From Candidatus Eisenbacteria bacterium (lineage in GTDB: Bacteria > Eisenbacteria > RBG-16-71-46), in contig JADLBL010000023.1 in assembly GCA_020847735.1 (NCBI GenBank), positions 62,001-126,000 of the forward strand: a stretch of 64,000 nucleotides of DNA, in the 5' to 3' direction. Position 1 is the first letter of the stretch. Each line of letters starts with the position of its first letter. Shown here piece after piece: positions 6,200 to 13,515 of the stretch. The notes under the pieces were generated by a model. It worked only from the letters and a program-made list of their open reading frames with translations, was not told where the DNA came from and ran no database searches. The translations under genes and the position numbers were made by a program.

Positions 6200-7855
6200 C
6201 CGGAGCCCCGGCGATCCGGCACCCGGAATCGTGCCGGCCGCCCCGCCACCGGCCTGGGCGGCTCCCGCCTCCAGCCCGTAGAGGCGCTCGAAGTACTCGC
6301 GCATCATGCGCGTCATGCTGAACTTCGTCGTCGCCATCTCGACGCTGGCGGCCATCATGCGGCGCCAGCGCGGCGGATCGTTCCAGGCGGGCAGCACCTT
6401 CTGCTCGAGCGTGTCGTAGAGCGCCTCCAGGTCGCGCGCGTCGTCGCCGGGCTCGCCCTTGCCGATGGCCCAGCCGTTGACGCCGTCCTCGCAGGCCTCC
6501 GGCCACCAGCCGTCGAGAATGCTGACGTTGAGCACGCCGTTCATCGCCGCCTTCATGCCCGAGGTGCCGCTCGCCTCGAGCGGCCGCACCGGGTTGTTGA
6601 GCCACACGTCGCAGCCGCGCGTCAGCAGCCGGCCGAGCGACATGTCGTAGTTCTCCAGAAACAGCACCTTGCCCGGGTGCCGCTTCGCGCCCGCCACGAG
6701 CCGGGCGACGATGTCGCGGCCGGTCGCGTCGTCGGGGTGCGCCTTGCCGGCGAACAGGACGCGCACGCTGTGCTTCTCGAGCAGCCGCTCGAGCCTGGCC
6801 TCGTCGCGCAGGATGAGGTCGCTGCGCTTGTAGCTCGCGGCGCGCCGGGCGAAGCCGACGAGCAGCGCCTTCGGGTCGAGCTCGACGTTGTGGCGCCGGT
6901 CCACTTCTTCGAGCAGCGCCCGCTTGCCGATGACGTGCGCCTGCCACAGCCGGTCCGGATCGTCGCCGGCCGCGGCGATCTCGGGCGACTGCCAGGTCGG
7001 GCGGTGCACCCCGTTCGTGATCGCCCCGATCGGGGCCGCGTTCTCGACGTTCTTCCACATCGCCCGCGCCGTCTCGCCGTGCAGCTGCGCGACCGCGTTC
7101 GCGGCGCGCGCCAGGCGCAGGCCCGCGACGGTCATGTTGAACGGGTCGCCGCCGATGGCGCGCATCTCGGCGCCCGAAAGCTGCAGGCAGGCGCCCATGC
7201 GGCGCAGGTCCTTGAGGTCGTGCACCTCGTTGCCCGCCACGACCGGGGTGTGGGTGGTGAAGACGATGCGCCGGCGCACCGATTCCCACGCGGTCGGGAA
7301 CGGGGCGCCGCCTTCCATCTGGTCGGCGATCATCTCGATCCCGGCGAACACCGCGTGGCCTTCGTTGAAGTGGTAGGTGTGCACGTCGTAGCCGAGCCAC
7401 TGCAGCGCCCGCGTGCCGCCGATGCCGAGCAGCATCTCCTGCGCGATGCGGGTGTCCGTGCCGGCCTCGTAGAGGCGGTGCGTGATCCAGCGGTCCTCGT
7501 GCTTCTCGGGATCGATCAGATAGAGCGGGCAGTGGCCGAAGTGGTCCGTGACCCACACGCGGCACAGGACCTCCTTGCCGCGCACGCGAACGCGAACGCG
7601 CACGCCCGTGTCCTGCAGGAAGCCCGCGTCGAAGCCGGGGAACTCCTCGTAAGGCCGCCCGTCGGCGCCGATGCGCTGCACGCAGTAGCCGCGGGCCCAC
7701 AGCAGCCCGACCGCGACCATCGGCATCTTCAGGTCGCGCGCCTCCTTGATGTAGTCCCCGGCCAGGATCCCGAGCCCGCCCGAATAGATCGGGAAGGACT
7801 CGTGCAGGCCGTATTCCATGCAGAAGTAGGCGACGTGGGGGGTGCGCGGGGGCAT
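6197..7855 (-). CDS. glgP: alpha-glucan phosphorylase, short type
   Basis: This cytosolic enzyme releases glucose-1-phosphate from glycogen or maltodextrin by phosphorolysis. The 552 residues match the short alpha-glucan phosphorylase group rather than the roughly 800-residue GlgP/MalP type. Landmarks are CMEYGLHESFPIYSGGLG at the N-terminus, TYHFNEGHAVF, TTHTPVVAGNE, GFARRAASYKR and, near the C-terminus, EASGTSGMKAAMNG, whose Lys binds pyridoxal phosphate. ATG 7855 has GGAG at 7-nt spacing, and a TATCAT -10 lies about 55 nt upstream. The last residues (AAGTIPGAGSPGLR) are coded by the promoter element of the downstream aroH-tyrA gene. Confidence 0.93.
   Translation of the reverse strand: MPPRTPHVAYFCMEYGLHESFPIYSGGLGILAGDYIKEARDLKMPMVAVGLLWARGYCVQRIGADGRPYEEFPGFDAGFLQDTGVRVRVRVRGKEVLCRVWVTDHFGHCPLYLIDPEKHEDRWITHRLYEAGTDTRIAQEMLLGIGGTRALQWLGYDVHTYHFNEGHAVFAGIEMIADQMEGGAPFPTAWESVRRRIVFTTHTPVVAGNEVHDLKDLRRMGACLQLSGAEMRAIGGDPFNMTVAGLRLARAANAVAQLHGETARAMWKNVENAAPIGAITNGVHRPTWQSPEIAAAGDDPDRLWQAHVIGKRALLEEVDRRHNVELDPKALLVGFARRAASYKRSDLILRDEARLERLLEKHSVRVLFAGKAHPDDATGRDIVARLVAGAKRHPGKVLFLENYDMSLGRLLTRGCDVWLNNPVRPLEASGTSGMKAAMNGVLNVSILDGWWPEACEDGVNGWAIGKGEPGDDARDLEALYDTLEQKVLPAWNDPPRWRRMMAASVEMATTKFSMTRMMREYFERLYGLEAGAAQAGGGAAGTIPGAGSPGLR
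6223..6262 (-). repeat. upstream promoter element, copy B (inside the 3' end of glgP)
   Basis: This is the partner of 4751-4790, about 85% identical over the first 38 bp, and it also ends 23 nt upstream of TAGACT. It overlaps the coding end of glgP. This suggests that selection on the downstream promoter shapes the C-terminal codons of glgP, or that the glgP stop was recruited into the promoter. Confidence 0.5.
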
Positions 7856-8077
7856 CCAGGCTCCGGGAGGCGCGGCGTGATGGGGTTCGGACTTCGAAGC
7901 GCGGCATGATAGGCGCGCGGGGCGCGCGCTGTCACGAGCGGCGCCCGATCGCCGCCGTTATCGGCCGCGCGCGTCCCGCGGATGACGCCGCGCTCGTCGT
8001 GCGAAGGTCCGGGAGGCGCGGCAGCGCCCCCCGGGCCCTCCCGACCCTCCGCGCCGCCGGCGCGAACCCGCTCCGGC

Positions 8078-9790
8078 TCAGCGCACCCGCGCGATGCGCC
8101 GCGTGCCGGCGACGCCGGCGGACTCGATGCGGGCGAAGTAGAGCCCCGGCGAGGCCGCCATGCCGCGCTCGTCGCGCGCGTCCCACGTCACCGCGTGCGC
8201 GCCCGCGGGCAGCGTCCCGTCGAGCAGCGTGCGCACGAGGCGGCCCTGCGCGTCGAGCACGCGCAGCGTCGCGCGGCCCGCGCGCGGCAGCGTGAACGCG
8301 AGCCGCACCGTTCCCGCCGCCGGATTGGGCCACGGCGGCGAGAACGCGAGCGCCGCGGAGGCCGCGGACGCCGCGTCGAGCGGAGCCTGCAGCGCGTGCT
8401 CGATGTTGAGGCGTGGGCCGATCGGGTTGTCGTACGTGCGCGCGTCGCCGTTCAGGACGAGCTGGCGCTGGACCTGCCAGGGCCCGAGGGCGGGAAAGCG
8501 CGAGCGCACGAGCGCCGCCGCGCCCGCGACGATCGGCGAGGAGAACGACGTGCCGTCGTTGTACATGTAGGGATTGATCGTGTCCCAGTACCAGAGGATC
8601 TCGAAGAAGATCTGGCTCACGTCGTCGTAGACGTAGTTGCGGGCGATGCTCGACCACACCGATTCGCCGGGTGCCGCGATGTCCACCCAGTCGCCCCAGT
8701 TGGACCAGTCCGCACGGTTGTTCGCGGAGTTGGTCGCCGCCACCGACAGCACGCTGTCGCAGGCGGCCGGAAAACTGCGCGTGTCCACGCCGTCGTTGCC
8801 GGCCGACGCCACGCACACGATGCCGGCGTCGAACGCCGCCGTCATGAGCGGCTGGAAGAACGCGAGCGCGGTGGTGTCGGAGGTGCCGAGGCTGAAGTTG
8901 AGCACCGAAGCGCCGTTGTCGATCGCGTAACCAACGGCTTCCGTCACCGCCGAGAGGGGAATGTCGCCGGCCGCGTCGGCGACCTTGAGCGGCATCACCG
9001 GGCAGCCCCAGGCGACGCCGGCGATGCCGTCGCCGTTGTTGGTGGCCGCCGCGGCCAGCCCCGCGACGAACGTGCCGTGCCAGCCGACGTCCACGCCGGC
9101 GACCGGATCGATCATCGGAGTCGGGCTCGGATCGGCGTCGCCGTCGCCGAAATCCCAGCCGGTCACGTCGTCCACGTAGCCGTTGCCGTCGTCATCGAGC
9201 CCGTTCGCCGGGATCTCGCCCAGGTTGTGCCAGATCTTGGCCGCGAGGTCGGGATGCGCGACGTCCACGCCGGTGTCCACGATGCCGATGGGCACGTTCG
9301 GCGAGCCGGTCTCGAGGTCCCACGCCGGCCGGGCACGCACCGCCGCGACGCTGGTGCCGAGATGCCACTGGGTCGGCAGGTGGGGATCGTTGGGCACGAG
9401 GTGAAGCGAAAGGTTCAGGTCGGGCGCCGCGGCGAGCACGCCCGGTTGCGCCCGCAGCGCCGCGGCGGCGGCGCGTGGATCGAAGTCCGCCGCGTCGCTG
9501 CGCAGCGAGAAGTACTCGGGACGCCCGGCGCCCGAGCCGCCACGCACGAGCCGGCGGGCGTGCGCGAGGCCGAAGCGCCCGAGCGCCGCGGCGAGCGCCG
9601 GCTCGCGGACGCGCAGCGCGCCGCCCGGCGCGTCCTCGAGCGTCGTGCCCGCGCGCAGCGCGACGAGGACGACGCCGTGGCGGGGTGGCCGCGCGTGCGA
9701 ATGCAGCGGGCTCGAAGGCGGCGCGGCAAGGGCCTGCGCGGCGAGGGAGAGGAGCAGCAGCGCGGGCGCGGCGAAGGGGAGCGGGCGCAT
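8078..9790 (-). CDS. secreted subtilisin-like serine protease (S8) with FlgD-like C-terminal domain
   Basis: This is an exported protease of 570 residues with a signal peptide at 1-22 (ALAA). The propeptide region runs to about residue 125. The S8 catalytic domain has D172 (IVDTGVD), H238 (GWHGTFVAG) and S415 (NDGTSFSSP). From about residue 485 (SPPWPNPAAGTVRLAF) it carries a FlgD-type Ig-like domain ending GLYFARIESAGVAGTRRIARVR. This C-terminal module is common on secreted proteins of Eisenbacteria-like organisms and probably serves surface attachment or sorting (inference). The start is ATG 9790 with AGGGAGG upstream and a TAGCAT -10 about 45 nt away. Confidence 0.93.
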   Translation of the reverse strand: MRPLPFAAPALLLLSLAAQALAAPPSSPLHSHARPPRHGVVLVALRAGTTLEDAPGGALRVREPALAAALGRFGLAHARRLVRGGSGAGRPEYFSLRSDAADFDPRAAAAALRAQPGVLAAAPDLNLSLHLVPNDPHLPTQWHLGTSVAAVRARPAWDLETGSPNVPIGIVDTGVDVAHPDLAAKIWHNLGEIPANGLDDDGNGYVDDVTGWDFGDGDADPSPTPMIDPVAGVDVGWHGTFVAGLAAAATNNGDGIAGVAWGCPVMPLKVADAAGDIPLSAVTEAVGYAIDNGASVLNFSLGTSDTTALAFFQPLMTAAFDAGIVCVASAGNDGVDTRSFPAACDSVLSVAATNSANNRADWSNWGDWVDIAAPGESVWSSIARNYVYDDVSQIFFEILWYWDTINPYMYNDGTSFSSPIVAGAAALVRSRFPALGPWQVQRQLVLNGDARTYDNPIGPRLNIEHALQAPLDAASAASAALAFSPPWPNPAAGTVRLAFTLPRAGRATLRVLDAQGRLVRTLLDGTLPAGAHAVTWDARDERGMAASPGLYFARIESAGVAGTRRIARVR

Positions 9791-9857
9791 GGAACCTCCC
9801 TGAGGGTGGAGTGCCTGCGGAGAATGCTAGCCCGCGCCGGGCAGTCCGCATACGCAA

Positions 9858-9890
9858 ATCGCCGGCCCGGACGCGGTCCGGGCCGGCGAT
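9858..9890 (-). terminator. terminator of the GNAT/di-iron oxygenase unit
   Basis: A perfect 15-bp stem (ATCGCCGGCCCGGAC and its complement) with a 3-nt loop is followed on the minus strand by TTTGCG. It sits 17 bp beyond the stop codon at 9907 and before the promoter of the protease gene. The T tract is short, so termination on this strand is likely but not certain. Confidence 0.7.
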
Positions 9891-9906
9891 CCCCCGGTCG
9901 TCGCGC

Positions 9907-11247
9907 TCAGCGCACGGCGACGGTCGTCTGCTCGCCGCCCGCGTCCTCCATCACCCATCGCACGCCCTTGCTGCACGGGCAGGTTCCGCCCACGCGCTTG
10001 AGCTTGGGCATGGACCGCACCGCGTCCTCGACCGACAGCTCGCCCGCGGCCACCTTCGCCAGGGCCTCGGCGTACATGCGCAGGTCGCGGCTCGCGACGT
10101 AACCCTCGTTGAGGTTCTTCGCCAGGTAGCGCAGGTATTCGTCGGCGCTCGCGAACGTCTCGCCGTCCATGCCGATCATCTGGAACGCGTGCACGCCCTT
10201 GCGCCGGAAGAACCGCTTGTCCGGCACGCGCAGCAGGTCGGACCACGCCACGCCCTGGTGCGTGCCGCGCGAACGCGCGAGTTCGGCCAGCACCTGCTCG
10301 CACTTGTCCGGCGTCATGTCGGGGAAGCGCGCGCGCAGGTAGCGCGTGTTGATGTCGTGCACCATCTTCACGACCTCGTCGTGGTAGGCCGACGAGGCCT
10401 CGTCGTTCTTCATGTCCTTGAATCCGAACTTCACGTTGGTGTCGCCGCCGCGCTCGTCGCCGAACATCTCGAGGCCGCGCGGGACCCACTTGTTGAGCGC
10501 GTGCTGCATCATCGTCATGGTCACGAACACGCTGCCCTGCGCCGCCTTCTGCGCCCAGCGGCGCATCGGGATCACGCCGGCGGCGAGATGGAACGCCTCC
10601 TCGCGCAGCATGGGCGGCATGCTGTCGGCCATCGGCTTGTACGCGCAGACCTTCTGCATCGTCAGCTGGTACTTGCCGACCCGGTCAATGCACGCGGCGA
10701 ACACGACGTTGTCGGTGTACGAGTCGTAGTCGAGGTTGAAGGCGTCGAGGACGTGGCTGCCCGTGGTCATGGACAGGATCTCCTCGACCATCTGCTCGCC
10801 GGTCACGCCGCCGGAGACGTGCGACCAGTCCTCGGAAAGCAGCAGGTGCAGCATCTGGTAGCCGTGGCGCAGCTCCTCGGCCATGACGCGCATGGTCCAG
10901 AACTTGTCCTCGTCCTCGGGCGCGCGGTCCACGGTGCCGGCGTGCTGCTGGATCGAGCCGAACTCGGTCGAAGCCTGCGCCTTGATGATCGCCAGCAGGT
11001 GCTTCGCCTGCTCGGGGGTCATCTCGTCGGGCTTGACGCGCTTCTTCTCGCCCTTGAACTCGCCGACCTGCACCACGTCGGTCGTGCCGATCTCCATCTT
11101 GGCGCACAGGCAGAACGCCTCGTCCTTGGGGAAGAACTTGTCCCAGTACCTGAGCAGGACGTCGTAGTCCTTGAAGTTGTGCCGCTGCCAGTGCTCGACC
11201 GCGTCGTGGTAACGCTTCGGCAGCTCGAGGTTTTCGACCTTGATCAT
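9907..11247 (-). CDS. PaaA/BoxB-like di-iron oxygenase-family protein
   Basis: This 446-residue protein of the phenylacetyl-CoA/benzoyl-CoA epoxidase family has a ferritin-like four-helix fold. The expected carboxylate/His ligands are visible at E95 (STEFGSIQQH), E125-x-x-H128 (EELRH) and E217-x-x-H220 (EEAFH). Family members epoxidise aromatic CoA thioesters with a reductase partner. No reductase (BoxA/PaaE), CoA ligase or ring hydrolase lies nearby, so the substrate is open. The C-terminal part adds CPCSKGVRWV, a Cys pair not needed by the fold. It is downstream of a GNAT gene with 21 bp between them and is probably co-transcribed. ATG 11247 is preceded by a GAGGAAGAGG purine run. Confidence 0.82.
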   Translation of the reverse strand: MIKVENLELPKRYHDAVEHWQRHNFKDYDVLLRYWDKFFPKDEAFCLCAKMEIGTTDVVQVGEFKGEKKRVKPDEMTPEQAKHLLAIIKAQASTEFGSIQQHAGTVDRAPEDEDKFWTMRVMAEELRHGYQMLHLLLSEDWSHVSGGVTGEQMVEEILSMTTGSHVLDAFNLDYDSYTDNVVFAACIDRVGKYQLTMQKVCAYKPMADSMPPMLREEAFHLAAGVIPMRRWAQKAAQGSVFVTMTMMQHALNKWVPRGLEMFGDERGGDTNVKFGFKDMKNDEASSAYHDEVVKMVHDINTRYLRARFPDMTPDKCEQVLAELARSRGTHQGVAWSDLLRVPDKRFFRRKGVHAFQMIGMDGETFASADEYLRYLAKNLNEGYVASRDLRMYAEALAKVAAGELSVEDAVRSMPKLKRVGGTCPCSKGVRWVMEDAGGEQTTVAVR

Positions 11248-11268
11248 GGCTGCTCGTTCCTCTTCCTC

Positions 11269-11718
11269 TCAGATGGCCCGTTCGAGCGCGGTGAGCGGGG
11301 ACTCGCCGAAGCCGATCGCCTTCAGGAATCCGGCGAGCGAGGCGTCGTTGCGGTCCACCAGGGTGCGGACGCTGCTCGCGCCCTCGGCCTTGAAATGGCG
11401 GCACATGGCTTCGAACATCCGGCGGCCGAGATCGCGGCCGCGGTGGTCGGGATCGATGCCGAAGCGCTCGATCCAGCCGCTCGGAGCCTCGAGCCCGAAC
11501 TCGCCGGCGCGGCAGTCGCCGAGCATGAAGCCGACGACCTTGCCGTCCACCTCGGCCACCTGCGAGGCGCCCGGGTCGCGCCGCACGTAGAACATGACGC
11601 GCTGCTCCCACAGTTCGGGCTGGTACCTGCCGGTGATCCGCTCGTCAATGCGGACGATGCCGTTCAGGTCCAGTTCGTCGAGCGGCCGGATGCGCACGGT
11701 GGCGGTGGCGTCGGTCAT
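11269..11718 (-). CDS. GNAT-family N-acetyltransferase
   Basis: This is a cytosolic acyl-CoA N-acyltransferase of 149 residues. The acetyl-CoA binding segment is DPDHRGRDLGRRM (residues about 90-102), matching the R/Q-x-x-G-x-G/A loop, and a typical GNAT C-terminal segment (DASLAGFLKAIGF) follows. The start is ATG 11718 with GGAG 6 nt upstream. It is the first gene of a two-gene unit with the di-iron oxygenase and has its own TTTTCA-18-TAGCCT promoter. The acceptor is unknown; pairing with the oxygenase may indicate processing of a common acyl-CoA product (inference). Confidence 0.85.
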   Translation of the reverse strand: MTDATATVRIRPLDELDLNGIVRIDERITGRYQPELWEQRVMFYVRRDPGASQVAEVDGKVVGFMLGDCRAGEFGLEAPSGWIERFGIDPDHRGRDLGRRMFEAMCRHFKAEGASSVRTLVDRNDASLAGFLKAIGFGESPLTALERAI

Positions 11719-11759
11719 GGCGGGCTCCGGTTCGGGTGGACTCAGCGCGAGCGCGCAAG

Positions 11760-11789
11760 AGGCTAGCAGGTCGGCGGGGACCATGAAAA
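11760..11789 (-). promoter_or_regulatory. promoter of the GNAT/di-iron unit
   Basis: On the minus strand TTTTCA (11789-11784) and TAGCCT (11765-11760) are separated by 18 nt, a housekeeping-sigma layout. It is divergent from the GGDEF promoter, which uses the same TTTTCA -35 and the same 18-nt spacer. Confidence 0.55.
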
Positions 11790-11855
11790 CGCCGCCCGCG
11801 CGGGCTCCCGACGACTTCCGGACGCCCCCAGCCCGGCGCCGGCGAACCTCCGGCC

Positions 11856-11885
11856 TTTTCACCGCCCGCGACTCTCGCGCATAAT
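11856..11885 (+). promoter_or_regulatory. promoter of the GGDEF gene
   Basis: TTTTCA (11856-11861), an 18-nt spacer and CATAAT (11880-11885) form a good housekeeping promoter. Transcription would start near 11893, leaving a leader of about 75 nt before ATG 11969. Confidence 0.6.
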
Positions 11886-11968
11886 CTCGCCGCATTCGTC
11901 ACGAGCCGGACCTCGAGATTCGCGCGCGTCTTCTCCTGCATGGCCGCCCGCGGCGGAACCGGAGGTTC

Positions 11969-12706
11969 ATGAGCAGGATCGATCCGTCTCCATCGCCGCT
12001 CCCCTCGCCGCCGGGAATGGCGCCGCTGCTCGCCGGCGCGCTGGTGCTGGCGATTCTGCCGTGGGCGTCGGCGCTGTTCCGCGACGGCAGCCTGGCCGAG
12101 TCGCCGCGCGCGCTGCTCTCGTCCATCGCCGCGTCGCTCATCGCCGTCGCCTTCGCCGCCTGGGTCATCGTGCTGCTGCGCCGCGAGCGGGCGACGGCGC
12201 GCCGGCACCTCGCCGACCTCGAGGCGCTCACGCTGACCGACGCGCTCACCGGCCTCGGCAACCGCCGCGCGCTCGAACGCGAGCTGGCCAGGGCCATGCT
12301 GCGTTCGCGGCGCATGGACCACCCGCTGTCGCTGCTGTTCCTCGACGTGGACGACCTGAAGACGGTCAACGACCGCTTCGGGCACTCGGGCGGCGACGAA
12401 ACGCTGCGCGTCGTCGCGAACGTGACGCGGGCCTGCTCGCGCGACGGCACCGACATGGGCTACCGGGTCGGCGGCGACGAGTTCGTGCTGATCGTGCTCA
12501 CCGACTTCGCCGGCGCCGAGGTGCTGGCCGGGCGCATCCGCCAGGGTTTCACGGCCCGCTCGCCGTACCAGAGCACGCTGAGCGTCGGCGTGATGGAGTG
12601 GGACGGCGCGATGTCGGCGGGCGAGCTGCTGAGCGAAGCCGACCAGCTCATGTACCGGAGCAAGCAGGCGCACCGCGCGCCCCCGACCACGCAGCGCCAC
12701 GCCTGA
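11969..12706 (+). CDS. membrane-anchored diguanylate cyclase (GGDEF)
   Basis: This enzyme makes cyclic di-GMP from two GTP. It is anchored by two transmembrane helices (about residues 18-37 and 48-70) with a very short intervening loop, followed by a short coil and a GGDEF domain from residue 85 (LTDALTGLGNRRA). The active-site GGDEF is intact at 168-172. The usual inhibitory RxxD site 5 residues before GGDEF is not apparent. The minimal periplasmic loop leaves little room for a sensor, so it may respond to the membrane itself or to a partner. GGAGG precedes ATG 11969. The downstream gene lies 21 bp away on the same strand. Confidence 0.92.
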   Translation: MSRIDPSPSPLPSPPGMAPLLAGALVLAILPWASALFRDGSLAESPRALLSSIAASLIAVAFAAWVIVLLRRERATARRHLADLEALTLTDALTGLGNRRALERELARAMLRSRRMDHPLSLLFLDVDDLKTVNDRFGHSGGDETLRVVANVTRACSRDGTDMGYRVGGDEFVLIVLTDFAGAEVLAGRIRQGFTARSPYQSTLSVGVMEWDGAMSAGELLSEADQLMYRSKQAHRAPPTTQRHA

Positions 12707-12727
12707 CTTCCCGAAGGAGGAGCGCCT

Positions 12728-13417
12728 TTGAACGCCCGCCTGGCCCCCGTCGCGGCGGCGCTCGTGTTGCTGTGCGCGGCTTCGCTCGCCCGCGGCGGCG
12801 CGCGCTTCGCCTCCGGGCCCGAGCCCTCGCATACCGGCGCGCCGGCCGTCGGCGGGCAGCCCGCCGAGCCCACCTGCGCCGAGTGCCATACGGCGGGCGG
12901 CGGCGGCCCGAACCTCGACGCTCCGGGCGGGGCGATCGAGATCCTCGACCTGCCGCGCATGTACGCGCCGGGAATCACCTACCGCCTGCGCGTGCGGCTC
13001 GCGAGCGACAGCACGGCGCGCTTTCCCGACCGGCGCTGGGGCTTTCAGCTGACCGCGGTGCGCGCCGCCGACGGCCTTGGCGCGGGCACGTTCGCCGTGC
13101 GCGGCGCGCAGGGCCCCGGCGATTCGCTGCAGGTCGTGCCCGGCGACCCGGCGCGCAGCTGGCCGACGCGCCAGTACGTCGAGCACCTGTGGGACGGCAT
13201 CCAGGCGGGCGCCGACGGGCCGGTCGAGTGGAGCTTCGAGTGGACCGCGCCCGCGGTGGGCGCGGGCACCGTGCTCTTCTACGCCGCCGGCAACGCCGCC
13301 AACGGCAGCGAGGAGCCCGGCGGCGACTGGATCTACACCACCGCCGACTCGATGCGCGACACCACCACGGCGGCCGCGCCCCGAAGCTGGGGAGCGATCA
13401 AGGCGCTGTGGCGCTGA
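12728..13417 (+). CDS. secreted choice-of-anchor-V-like protein with one CxxCH motif and WGAIK-type C-terminus
   Basis: This exported 229-residue protein starts at TTG 12728 behind GGAGGAG. A signal peptide (to about residue 23) is followed by CAECH (residues about 55-59), a single c-type haem-binding motif. A beta-rich domain of the Reelin/choice-of-anchor-V kind follows (MYAPGITYRLRVRL ... GFQLTAV ... VLFYAAGNAANG). The protein ends APRSWGAIKALWR, very similar to the tags of the secreted pair at 22459-24011. If haem is attached it would be a small periplasmic or surface electron carrier; haem attachment is predicted only from the motif. It probably shares a transcript with the diguanylate cyclase. 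Confidence 0.78.
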   Translation: MNARLAPVAAALVLLCAASLARGGARFASGPEPSHTGAPAVGGQPAEPTCAECHTAGGGGPNLDAPGGAIEILDLPRMYAPGITYRLRVRLASDSTARFPDRRWGFQLTAVRAADGLGAGTFAVRGAQGPGDSLQVVPGDPARSWPTRQYVEHLWDGIQAGADGPVEWSFEWTAPAVGAGTVLFYAAGNAANGSEEPGGDWIYTTADSMRDTTTAAAPRSWGAIKALWR

Positions 13418-13435
13418 GTCGCTGACGGCCGGCGG

Positions 13436-13467
13436 GTCGTCCGCGGGCACGGGACGCGGCGGACGAC
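13436..13467 (+). terminator. hairpin between convergent genes
   Basis: GTCGTCCGC pairs with GCGGACGAC across a 14-nt loop about 20 nt after the stop at 13417. There is no T run, so it may only protect the 3' end or assist Rho-dependent ending. Confidence 0.4.
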
Positions 13468-13515
13468 ATCGCGTGTCGCGGGCGGACCCAGGGACGCCGG
13501 AGCGCGCAGGCGCGC

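Noticed and set aside
9763-9790. Lipobox at the N-terminus of the subtilase
   Set aside because: The signal region ends in AQALAA without Cys, so ordinary signal peptidase I cleavage is expected.
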